From positions 35,539,874 to 35,603,873 of the forward strand of contig CM037787.1 in the NCBI GenBank assembly GCA_021229015.1: a stretch of 64,000 nt of DNA. The letters are read 5' to 3'. Origin of the DNA: Solen grandis. Taxonomy: Eukaryota > Mollusca > Bivalvia > Adapedonta > Solenidae. Below are positions 22,630 to 35,300 of this stretch, piece by piece. Position 1 is the stretch's first letter. Every line of letters starts with the position of its first letter. The notes under the pieces were generated by a model. That model did no database searches. It saw only the letters and a list, made by a program, of their open reading frames with translations, and was not told the origin of the DNA. The translations under genes were made by a program, and so were the position numbers.

Positions 22630-22870
22630 TATTTGAGTTTACCGACGCTTCGACAGTATTTCAGTCATATATCGACGTCCAGCTAATAACAAGTGGAGGA
22701 AGACCCCGAATGCACAGAGGCATGCGGGTAGAACCATCGACCTACCACAAGCCAGCTGGAAGGCTTCCTCACATGAAAATCCGAATGACCCTGCTGGGAT
22801 TCGAACCCACGCGGTGAGGGGCTGAGTGAGTGTTAAAGTCAGCGATTTTACCCTCTCGGCCACGGAAGCC
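22630..22870 (-). mobile_element. tRNA-derived SINE (family 2), minus orientation
   Basis: Read on the minus strand it starts TTCCGTGGCCGAGAGGGT (A-box region of a Ser/Leu-like tRNA), with a B box GGTTCGAATCC about 55 nt on. A tRNA-unrelated body follows with GAGGAAGCCTTCCAGCTGGC and GGACGTCGATATATGACTG. The same order and wording occurs at 35627-35879. It is not a functional tRNA: the 3' half does not close an acceptor stem and the body continues far beyond. Confidence 0.8.
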
Positions 22871-22871
22871 C

Positions 22872-22912
22872 TGAGAGAGAGAGAGAGAGAGAGAGAGAAC
22901 GAGAGAGAGATA
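22872..22912. repeat. (GA)n microsatellite
   Basis: GA repeats interrupted by one AACGA, abutting the 5' end of the SINE. Confidence 0.95.
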
Positions 22913-22917
22913 GAATT

Positions 22918-23082
22918 TTGTTGAAGTGGATTATGTTGTATGCATGCAGAGTGTATGGTTGGAATTGTTTATGTGATGATTAGAGTGCCGACCGATCGGC
23001 CACAGATTATGTATCTGTATTATTGATGTAACCATGTACAACGTACACGTTGAGAAAAATAAAGATCTGTTCTGTTCTAAAT
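22918..23082 (+). mobile_element. Probable 3' tail of a non-LTR element
   Basis: The sequence ends GAAAAATAAAGATCTGTTCTGTTCT, a poly(A)-signal-like AATAAA followed by short TCTG-type repeats, as in tails of some mollusc LINE/SINE elements. No coding part is attached, so this would be a 5'-truncated copy. The assignment rests on recall of similar tails. Confidence 0.35.
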
Positions 23083-23200
23083 TAACACTAAGTACAATGT
23101 ATCATTTAGGTCTGACGTAGAATGGCTGAAACTTAAGCCAGTCATATGTAGTGTTATGATCCTAGATGTCCCTTCAGTCTGGAGGAATAATTACACTTTT

Positions 23201-23308
23201 TTATCTTTCTTCTTCTCCTTCGACAGGAGGTGAGCTCTTCCTTTCTGCCACTCCCTTCTCCTGCAGAGCGGTCACGATCCATTCCAAAGATTTGCATGTC
23301 ACATCCAT
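23201..23308 (-). CDS. TRPM last exon (end of coiled coil, stop)
   Basis: The acceptor ends TATAATTAG after a T-rich tract. Thirty-five codons in phase 0 start [19 protein letters not shown] and end in a hydrophilic Ser/Pro/Glu tail before TAA at 23203-23201. SLEWIVTAL corresponds to the ALHWIVRTL region that ends the coiled coil of TRPM2-type channels. Confidence 0.8.
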   Translation of the reverse strand: MDVTCKSLEWIVTALQEKGVAERKSSPPVEGEEER

Positions 23309-26300
23309 CTAATTATAAAAAAACATGCGCAGGATGAATATCAGGCCATGATAATGATATATCATGCTTGTAATATATAATGCCATGGAGGTAAATGAAA
23401 AGCCTATAAATGAAAATTTAAGAATATGAAACATTGTTTAACAAGCAACCTATATAGTATTTTAACAATTAATTTGCTTAGAAAAAAATCCAAAACTGTT
23501 ATTGCTTAGGACATGTTTTTTCAGCAGCATCTTTTTTTTATTTGCACTCTTTATATTGTTATTCCTGTTGTTATATTATACTAAGCGTATATTCTAAAAT
23601 TTACTGCGCTGGAAATTCTTAATGTTTGTGTAATTTCAACCTGTTATGGTGCCCTTTGCATTACTCAGATTTCGCTTTCGTTAAATTAAAAATAAATGAA
23701 AAAGCTAAAATCATACCGATATCATGGGGACAAAACATATTAAGTGTTGCTTTTAAAACACCCCTCTTGCCTAAGCTAACATATTTGTCACAAAATACTT
23801 TTCCGCCAAAATTTGTCATAAATTCAATAAATACTGATTGGCTTCTTACGGAATGGCGGAAGGGATAAAATAAAACGCCAAACAGTTATAGCCAATTAAA
23901 TTGTGATTTAGACAAGCTAAATTTCGAATACTTAAAAAAAAACAAGAATCAATTGATTCATTATTTTCTTAAATAAGATGAAAATATTATTAGGAAAAAC
24001 TACCCTTGATCCTTTTAAATCAGTTTGGACACAGTTTGTTTATATGTAATATATCAATCCATATTTACACAGACATTCATTAAACTCTTTCCAAACGAAA
24101 CACATTATAATTTCACTGTTTTATAAAGATCTACTCCAGTCATGGATAGAATTCAAAACTATAAAACCAAAGACCTTATAAGAAAATAATTTTATATGAT
24201 TAGGAATCAAAAATATTTGGGGAAATAAATTAATCAAAAGTAAGTATTTATTATTTACACGCTGGATAAAATTGTGGTTATCTTTATAAATGACATAATA
24301 TCAGCAAAAGGAGAAATAAATCAAATATAATCCAAAATTTAAAATTAAAGAATAACTGGTTATCAGAACTGCCAAAATTATTAAACGTTAATCCAAAACC
24401 TTGTTTAAAACTGGTGAAAAGGGAAGAAAGAATAGGTAAATATTTAAATAAAACCTAGATCTGCTGTACTTTTAAAATGCAAAAAATTTTTAGAAATGAG
24501 AAACGTTAGGGAGATATCTATTACACTTACGTGCATAATATTTTTATCAATCCATATTTATACAGAAATTGAGAGAGACAAATTAATTTAAAAAAAGTTA
24601 ATTGGAAATCTTCTCATTTTATTTATATAAAGCAATTTCTGATAATACAGTTAGACATTTTAAGAATAAAGTTCTTTATAACCAAACTTAAACAAATATT
24701 AATAAGTATTAACGTTGTATTGTTTGTAGGGAAATTGAAGTTAATGTCCATTCCATGCCGTTATCTTAAAAAATCTGGTATACAATTAAAAATCTTTCAA
24801 AAATGTAGCATAGATGAAGCAATGAATTCCTCGGAAAACATTATTGATGGTCATCGATTCATGTCAATATAACATCATTAATATTATTCAATGTCAAGTT
24901 GGATATTGTAAATATCGTACTTATTTCATAAGAGAAAGAAAAAGCAAATTCAATTTACATCACTTACACCAATTATAATTATTTTAAAATTACACTAAAA
25001 AGAAAGATACCACTTTCATGAAGTCATTTATCTCATATATTATGTAGCTTATTACATTATTTATCTCAAATTCATTAGCGATTTCGTCATAACGTTATAC
25101 TTTAATTATTATTTACTATTTGCTAAATTACTTTATTTTCCCTTATCTAACAAAGTTCTTATAAGGTATATGTCCCCAATATATCTATGGCGAAGATAAT
25201 AAATAACACCAGAAAAACATTTAAATATAATGTTGATTACAAATAATGGGAACCAGTCGGCATATATGAGAGCTGACACGAGTACTTTCGTGGGGCGTTC
25301 CAGCTATCCTAAAGTGCAGCGGGACAACATTACCCAAGGAAAGTGTTCTTGCTACTATTTGGGTTAATAAACGTTAGTACATTTCCTTACCTGTTTCTCA
25401 ATGGAGGTGAGCCGTACGTCAAGTTTTTGCTGTTCCTGTAGCTCATCTAAGCGGTTCATCAGTACCTCTACCCTAGAAGTAGTTGGATCTATTATCCATA
25501 CAAGAAAATTTACATTGGCTAGCATACTTTGTATGTATAATAATATCAAAGTTTGTATTTTCTCTATGTTTTTAATTCTATCGGCGTGACGTGTATAACT
25601 TGATATAGACTATAAGTTGAGTAAATACCTAGCCACCTTGGAATCCAAACTCTTGTTGTCATCGAGCTTAGTTTCATGGTGGAATATGTCTGCTATCAGC
25701 TTCTCCCACTGTACCAATTCTCTCTCATTCTCAAATATCTGACCTGTCACACAACACAAATATAAAATACAATGATATGGCAAATAACCTACAATAGATT
25801 TACTGTGTATTCATCAATAACTTTACTTTGTTTTCAATGTTAGTTTAACTTTTATTAAACATTTCGGATAAAAAAATAGCAAGAACTTTGGATAAGAATT
25901 TAGTTCTTCAACTTTGCATGACAACAACATTTTATAATTCATAATAAAATTGTTTTACTGTAACAAAGTACGTCATTTATTATGTTATCAGCATGACACA
26001 TAATTATTATGTGCAGTTTTCATTATTTCCTTACCAGAAATTTTATATTTTGGATTAAAATATATTAAACGCATACCAATTGTACAGGTTATAAAATAAG
26101 TCAGGTTTAGGTTATGACAGTTAAATTCTTTTATCCTATATAAAAAAATAGTCAGCATATGTCACAAAGCATATGTCCTACTAACTGAATCCTCTAAAAT
26201 ATTTAAGTTTAATTAAAAAATATCTGAACAAGATGCATTCGAAAAAGCACAGCCAAAAACCCTTTGGTATCACTCCAAGTGTTAACATAAACGTTCAAGA

Positions 26301-29300
26301 CTTAAAGAATGGCTGAAACATCAAAAGGCTGATATTGCCTTTATACAAAAAAACTCACGTCACACCAAATCTAACAACTACTCTAACCCTTGAATTTCTC
26401 GATTGGGAATTGTTCCATTCTTTTTGAAAAAAATAGCAAAGAATGCCCAATTTTTATATCAAAGAAGATAAAAACAGTTTTTGATCAACACAGTGATGTT
26501 AACGGTTGTTACATTATTTTAAATATAGAAATCTTTGAAAATATATACACCTTTGTAAATTTAAATGCCCTAAATGATATTAAATTTAGAAACGTTTTCT
26601 ATAAAAGCATCTTAGATGTAGTTGCATATTCTTGTTAGGGATTTAAAATAAAAGGAGGGGATTATAATTATATCTTGAAATTTATATATTAAAATTCATA
26701 GTCTAGATGATGTTTTGAAAACACTGAATAAAGTCAGATCACAGTTTACATGGAGAAGAAAGAATGGCATTTAGGAAAGTAGAATTGATTTTTGGCTTGT
26801 TAAAAAACCTCTCCTTCCCCAACTTTTTTCATCAGACATAAGATCTCGGCCCGTTTCACTAAACTTCGTACAAAATTGATATTCGTAGTCGTACGTGCGT
26901 TTTACGTGCGTTTCACTAACACCATCGTGCGAACTTTCCTACGAAACTCGCACTTAAGAACTTCGTACGTACTTTTAACGTCGGAGGTTCAATTATGCGC
27001 ATGATAACGTAAAAAATCCGGTTGCGCGGACACGATAGAAGACCTTTAGTAGACCTCAAAATGTCTACGAAGACTACGAAGTCACGGCAAGGAAACTGGT
27101 CAGACAATGAATCCGCCATACTCATCGATGGCGTAAATGAAATCATTTCCATTATTGAGGGGCGCTTGTCATTGTCTCTTACAGCAAATCAGAAGCTCAC
27201 ATGCTGGAAGGGCAAAACAGAATGATGTGAAATTAGCTAGATATAAATCAACATCATACAAATGATACTGTCCCAAATTGTGTTTGCTATATTTTTTGAT
27301 AGAAAAATTAATAAGTAGGATTTTTATAGCATCTGTTATCAACTGTCTTGAATTCTTTTAACCGAATGATAAAAAAAAACCATATAAGCGGACCAGTAGT
27401 CAATTATGAATCCCTTTTTCATAACTTGAGATGTATACCTACCCTCTCTTTATATTTTTACAGACTTTCTAAACCATATAGAAGGTTTGTAGAGTAAAGA
27501 AAATGATATTATTATCAATATCAGTAAAAATAAAAACTATTAGAATTAGTGTTTTTTTGCAATAACCCTGTTTGATTTGCTATTTTTTTTTTTTAAATAT
27601 AGAATCTATATGGATTTATCTTGAAAGTATCCGCCTTAATGATGTAAACAATGTAATTATTTTTATTTACCTATGTTTTAAGCTAGCTTGCATTATCTAG
27701 AGTGAATGCTCAAGGTTGCACAGTAAGAACAACCGGTGAGTGGAAAAAAAGAAAATGGGCAGATTTAAAATCTTCACAAAAAGAAAGAAAGACAACGCAG
27801 GGAGTTTGCTCGTGACACTGGTGGAAGCCCTCCCCGAAGTAAATTGAATGAACATAAAAATAAGTTATTTATTTAACAAAAACATACATTTACACAATGA
27901 GAAAAAGCGCAAGAGACCGAAGGAGAGTTAGCCCTATTTTCATTGAATGCACATTTTTTCCCAATGCATCAAGCAATTAGCTATTTAAAATCATGTAAAT
28001 CATGTAAAACATATTCGGTACTAAAATAAATTTTGTTTTACCAAACACATGTATGACAAAATATTTATACAATAAAGGTAATTTGGGTGAATATAAAGAC
28101 AGCATTTAAATTGCACAACATATATAAAATATGTAATGCTGTCAGTGTACAATGTATTTGAATAAATTCATTTATTTATGCACACCTTTATTAAGATTAA
28201 GTTAATTTCTATTTATCTAATTATAACTATTTTTAACTTGTGCGCAAAAATATTAATAATGTTAAACTAGCTCATACAAAGTTGTCTGTTAGAAATAAAA
28301 AAAATCTTTCTATGTCTTAGCCTGGTAACACTTTTTTTTTCAAAAACATGACACATTGCATTGGGTAAAGACTGTATAACGACGAAGGACACACATCAAT
28401 GACCATCTTGGAATGAGCTGTTTTAATAAAATTTTAATATTGATCTTGGAATGAAGGACACATCGAAAATGTAATGACATTTCCTTGTCAATTAAGAGTC
28501 ACATATACATGTATTTGCTATCCTGTCAGAGGCATTACCAATAAGGACTTCAGAGGCATTACTGCTCTGTGCTGATACAAGTTCATTGAAATTGAAACAA
28601 GAAAAAATTGGGTTAATTGCTGTTTTAGGAATAATACAATCGCAGAACAATATGCCCAACATAAAAGGGAGTATCCTAAACAATCACGAACTGTAACTTT
28701 AATCAACTGCAAATGGTTATATTCCAAATTAGAAAAATTAATATTTAATAAATTTTGGAAATAAAAATAAGGATTTGATGGTGGCATTGACACATTGACC
28801 CAAAATTTGAATGGTAAGTAAAAAATAAACTATATTGTTCTGTGCAAAAGATTGAAATACACCAAACCAAAAGTTCGTTCGTGATACAAAGAGCCTGAAA
28901 TGATGATGGGTTGTTTGAAGGTTTTATTTTAACCAACACAGACTAGTTAAACTCAAATAAGATATCTATTACATGCATCTTCTACATCCTTATACATGTA
29001 CCGGTACATCAAATATTGAATTTCTATTTTATGCTTATAGGTCCAAAAGTTGATTCACCAACCAGAAAACAAACAAAAAATGTTCTGTAACAAACCTTAA
29101 TTGTATATATCTTGTTTATCAACAGAAAACATGTACTAGTAAATGTTTTATTTTAGAATGCCAAAGCCAATGAACTCCCGTAAATTATTTATGATGTCAT
29201 TAAACAAAACATAATTTATGCAAAGTAACATATCATAATATGACATTTTCTATCTCTTTCACCTCACAATAATAAATAAAAAAATCACCCCTATAATATC

Positions 29301-32300
29301 ATCAAATGATAACATATTACAAATCATGGAATGATTACAACATTATACAAATCATCCAATTATTACAACATTTTACAAATTGTATATGCATGTCCATTTT
29401 TTAGTACAATCTAAAGAGAACACAGAAGTTTCTGAGTCGGATGACAATGTCCCAAAAGGTGAATATTTATATGAAGACCTGAATTGATAATAAAAAGAAA
29501 CCCCCATTTACTATTCATCAAAACAGAAAGAAGCTAAATGGCAAAATCTATGATTTTTCCCCAGCAATATTAAATATAACTAAGTTCATATAAAGTACGG
29601 AAGTGCATCCAAAGTACTATTAGTCCATTCTTCCAGTATATTTCTATAAAATGTTTCAGAATTAAATATGTATTATGATATTTTTTTAAATGTGCCACCT
29701 GAAACTGAAGTGAAACATAAAAGACCAACACTGAAAAGGAAGCAATCAAGAACATGTAATTATTGTTCACTTCTCGTGGTCGAAATGATCTTTGGAAGGC
29801 ATTTGTCACATGCTGATAGCGGTACAAAGAATCGTGACAGACAGACGGACAAATAGTTTTATGCACTGTTCAAATTATATTACTAAAATTCAATATTAAG
29901 ACATGCTCGATATTAAGATCACTTGTTGCTTGGACCAATGGTGGTCACACTAGTAAGGTTTCAACGTTTTTTATAATCGAAATTAAACCTGGAGGAAGTT
30001 GACCCATTTCATTATAATATAAATATACAAAAAAAATTGAAAAGAAAAGAATCACAGAAAAAAATATTATTTCATATCTGTGAATCACATGAATATTTTT
30101 TAACAAATTTAGCTTAATGGGTCACAGGTTATTTAAAAATGTCTAAGATAAAAACATATGTACATAAAAAGTTTTTTAAATGTATTTTGCCATACTAATA
30201 TCAAATTATAAAAAGACAGAGTTTCATACATTCTTCTTCAGAGAGAAAAGGTAGCCACATTATATACACATTGCAAGATAACACGCGTAGTCACATTATA
30301 CTAACACCAGGCAAGCTAGTTATAGAATTACCCTGTATATTATGTTGAGCTTCATGTATGTAACTCCTATTTACTTAAATTCAATTAAATTTAGCATAGT
30401 TTTGTAACCATCAATTATGTTTTATGTTATGTGACTGTCACCGCCAGATGCTGGACAAGGATAGGGAGAAAATCGAGCTAAAAAAAGCACAACTTCTGAA
30501 AACAGCTGAAAGAAACAGAAACAAACTAATTCTCTTCTACAGTATATTCCGTTTTATATTTTGGAAACATTGAATGGTATCATCACACATCAAAAGGATT
30601 ACAATATTACACATATAAACAACAAAATTGTATACATTTGTTCATACAGCAATACATGTCCATTTATTTACCAATAAACAAGACCTATCACAGTAACCGT
30701 GTCATTAATGCCCCAAAAGGAAATATTCCACATAAAAACCTGGGTCATGTGTATGACAACCATCTTCTTTTTCTGACTATTATATCGTTTCTTGAACTCT
30801 TTTAGGCCTCAGACATGGATCTTGCATGTGACACTATTTGTGAGCTTATTTGTGCCAAGTTGTTTCAAAATGTTATATATAAAGCAAGTGCCGGTAGAAC
30901 CGATGGATTCTTCCTCCCGCTTTGTCCCTTGATAGTTACTTTATTATATGAGTTCCAGCCTAATTTAAGTATAAAAAATAAAGGGCAATAACTCATAGAT
31001 TATGCGACCGAGAGTTAGGGTTACTTTTTTGGTCAATAATATCTATCTCCCTATGAAGTTTCATGTTGAATCTTCTTATAGTATTGTGTTATGCAACAGT
31101 CAAAATTATGACGGACGGAAGAACGAACGGATGGACAAAGAGGAAACTATAGGATCTCCCTTCGGGGAGCATAACAACATTTATAAGAGACCCAGCACAG
31201 ATCTTTGAGACACAAACTCAAGCCTTAACCATGACACATTGTCTGCTATGTTCCAAGCATCAAAGCAATACCTTATTGGGTTTAATAGGAAAGTGAGGTG
31301 GTAACAAAAGTAATCATTAAGGCGACGCTTGGGCAAGTCGAAAAGCTCTCAATTTTCTTTGAATAGTGGAGCTAAAATGATTAGTTGCTGCCTTATGACA
31401 TTTCCCTGAGTTGTGTCCCCTCTGTAAAGGAAGTCATTTTCCTCTTCCTCCTCCTCCAAATCAATTCCACCTTCTAGCGCCACACATCCACGGTCTATAC
31501 TCATGTTGTACAAACGCATGCATGCAGTTACCACCTCAGATGATCTAAGTGGGGAAAATGGCAAACAACGGCCGGTTTTATGAAGACATCTAGTAAAAAA
31601 GCAAAATGATTGCTGATTTATGTAAACATGTTATTAACAGACATAACTAAAACAAGCTGATAAAATATATTTGATGCAAATAACTTTGACTGAAAATATG
31701 TATCATTTTCTGTTAATGTCGATAAGCTTTGAGAGGCTAACACATAAAATCATTATTTCTGGCACATGTATGAGTTTATGTCACATGATAAGAAGATATG
31801 CCAAGTTTTACTTAATTTACCAGAGGCTCACTTAAAAAATCCATCAACCATTAAATTACAACCATGTTTTTTTCAAATGCTGAAAGTACTTCAGCGCAGA
31901 TACATGGGAGTTTTAGGTTATTTTGCTCAAAGTATATAAAAACTTGCATTTACAATACTGAAGATCACTTGATGAATGGAAGGATTACATTAATAAAATT
32001 TTCATAAACCAGATCAGTAAAATCTGATTTGAAATGTCAAGTCATGTCAGATCCTTTGTACAATATCTATTTTTTTCACCTAAGATATCAATAGTTTTTA
32101 AATGTACATATGTGAACTGGTCAAGTGTGCATAAATATACAGGGAAATAAATACATGCCAGTTATTCTACAGTAAACCAGTATTAAAAAGGGCAGTTGAG
32201 TGGGCCATTGTTAGCAAAGGACCAGAGCTATAAATTGCCTATTTACGTTGCTGCCCTCATCAGACATGGATTTTCATCTATTACTCAAGATTCATATCAC

Positions 32301-35300
32301 ATCAAGAAGCAAGCGAATGCCAACAGTTGGTTACTTGAAATTTCAGTTGAATTTTATTTCACACCACTTACCATTACATAAATTCATAGCAATTTTACGA
32401 TTTCTTGACTGAAATAAAATTACCCTCACCTGAATCTTGACTTCAGAAGTCTAAATGCCCGCTCAACAACAATTGGTTGGATTGGGTTGGGTTTAGACGT
32501 GATGATGTAGCTCCTATTTGGATACCCCGTGTCCCCCAACAGCCAACCATTTCCTTCAGCTACCAGATACCTCTTAAGCCCAAAAAAGTATGACGGACAG
32601 ACAGAGAGTCGAATGGACAGACGATGGAAAAGTGATCTCTGTGTGTCAACTATGCTTACAGCAGGTGAAACCAAATTCGGCTATTATTTCATGTTTTGTT
32701 AAAGCACTTTCATTTAACAGTAATAATGACTTACTAATAATCTACATATAAATTTCATGGATAAAAATGATCATTTAAGCATGTCGATTATTTGACCAAA
32801 ACATGGGTTGAAATTGTAGCATTAGTACTAACTATTGTAAGACCAAAGTGCCATATCAATGTTCAGTGAACATGACAATCATGAATGCTATGAAATCAAA
32901 ATTCCAGTGTAGAGGGGACATATAAATGATAATTTTGAAATTGAAATTGTGTGGCATGGAAAAGTCGGCAGATTTATATAACCTAAATTGTGGCTACACC
33001 CTATTACCTATTATCAGTGAATTGTTGTTTGTCCCTCACAATCTGTTGGATGTTAACAGCAACTCATGATATCTAAACAATATATTATAAAAAAAAGAGT
33101 AAGGTTTCAACTGTTCTATAATCCTGCAGACAGAGCTTCTAGAGACACCATGTATCCCACTGCACTAAAGAAGTCCCCTTTTTACCTTGTGTCTGAAATG
33201 AAATGACATTATTTTATGTATGAATAAAACAGAATAAAATGAATAAAATACAGAAATAGATAATATATTTATTAATTGATACATGGCAGTGTGAGTGATA
33301 TGCATGTTTATGGCCTGGTCAAGTAGAGTGAGGAAGATTCAATTAGTCCATATACATGAACTTTCCTCAGTCAAACAGATAAATTCATTCAACTGTGTGT
33401 CGCACACAAATATTGTATTATTTGTAACATTATAACAATGCTATAAAGTTGGCGTAAAATGAGAAAAAATAAAACCTACAGATTGTTAAATATTTTAAGT
33501 CATCTTTTTATTATAATATCGCCTCATTACCGATAATTATAACATAAAATGGACTGGAATATTATTGCATTGAATTAATTTTATTTATAAATGCAAATTA
33601 GGTATGCATATATTTTAATAAGGCTTAGTTTATTTCTACCATCCAATTTTCATGGAATCAAACATAATTTCACTGATTTCATTTTGGCTAAATGAATATT
33701 TATATATTCTAGGCTAATACAGTTGAGAGTCATAAAATGTTAAGTATGTATCCTTCATTAAATCTCAATAGAATTGTCTTTCTAGAATCTCTCTTTCTTT
33801 CTTTTCTTTTCAATCTTTCTGATTGTTTCTTGGGCTTAACGCCCCACCAACATTAGTCATTTGGAAACTATTATAACTTGAGATAGATATAGTGCTGCCA
33901 CACTACAGAATAACCCTGTAGACATGTGGCATGATACCATACCCGGTCACATTATCCTGACACCGAGCCAACCAGTCCTGGAACTACCCTTATATGCTGA
34001 GCGTCAAACATGGGAGCTTTACTATTACCATTTTATGGTTTTGGTATGTTGCCGCCGAGCATTTAACCCACGACCTCCAACTTCTAAAATTAAATGTGTG
34101 TATAAACAATGGAAGAATTACATGTATAATGCAGGATGCATTTACAAAAAAAGTTCATTATGTGTAATAGTTTATATTTGTAATTTTCTTCAAATAGCAT
34201 AAGTCATATTCAATATAATTATTAAAACAGGTTTACAATAAAACAATCATATAGATTGAGACCTTACAAAATTTGAAGTACTTAAAAATACATCTAAGTG
34301 CATTTGTGTTGAACAGATCAAATATGATAAAATATATTGACATATAACAGATCTTTATGCAAATTTAGAACAGGTAATGCATTTATATGAGGGTCATGGT
34401 ATCATGCTATTCATAATTGACTGTCAGTGGACAAATTAAACTGACTCAAGTTGTCACTTGTACTCCGATTCTGACATATAAAACCAACATCCAAAACACT
34501 GTGGGTGGGGGAGGGGGGCTCATACTTATTCTTTCTCAATTGTTTTCAAACAAGAACCATTTCATAATCATATAAAATCTTAATGCAGCACAATTTCTGA
34601 CATAATCACTTTGCATCAAAGCTAAACAATGGTTTATATCAGAAATTCAAGCTGCAAAATCCAAAACTCAGACCGCAATAAACGTTTATTGAAAACCAAA
34701 CATGCATGAAATTTAATTTTTATGTTAAACAGATAAACAAATATTAAGGAACGATTTTCCCTGAATCTAAATCAATTGCGACCAATCCATCTAATCCAAT
34801 GTGATCGTGTAGTGGAAGTGTGTATTGTTTACACGGCTTGTTTACCTATGTGATATCAGAAGAAACGCACGTTTATAAAATTAGCAAATTTTTATGGAGG
34901 ATCTAGAATTACGAGAAATATTCATTGTAGAAAATAAATTAATATAAATCTAAATACCTTCGAAATGGCATCTAGTGGGTGACTTCTGTTTGATTTCAGG
35001 CATAAGTTGGCGTTGATTAGTTCAATTAAGTTGTCAATGCAGTGTTTTGGCAGGCGATAGCGCTCTACAATCTCACTGTCGCTTAAGTTGATCTTTTTTT
35101 CTCTATCTTGAAAAACACTATCCCTGCGTCGTACACATCTTTCGAATAACATGAACGCCGCCATTTTTCTTGATTAACGCAGGTTACTTACCTTTCTTAA
35201 AGTTACGAAGAAGTCTACGAAAATCGTAAAAAAATCCGTACGATCTTGACGTTAGTGAAACGCTGTTGAACGTCAATTATCTCGTACGAAGAAATGTAAG

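Noticed and set aside
22800..22865. Functional tRNA gene
   Set aside because: A- and B-box-like motifs belong to a SINE; the acceptor stem does not close and the SINE body follows.
28492..28939. Minus-strand ORFs inside the Harbinger element
   Set aside because: They contain a short direct repeat (AATGCCTCTGA) but no transposase or Myb motif, and do not fit the exon order.
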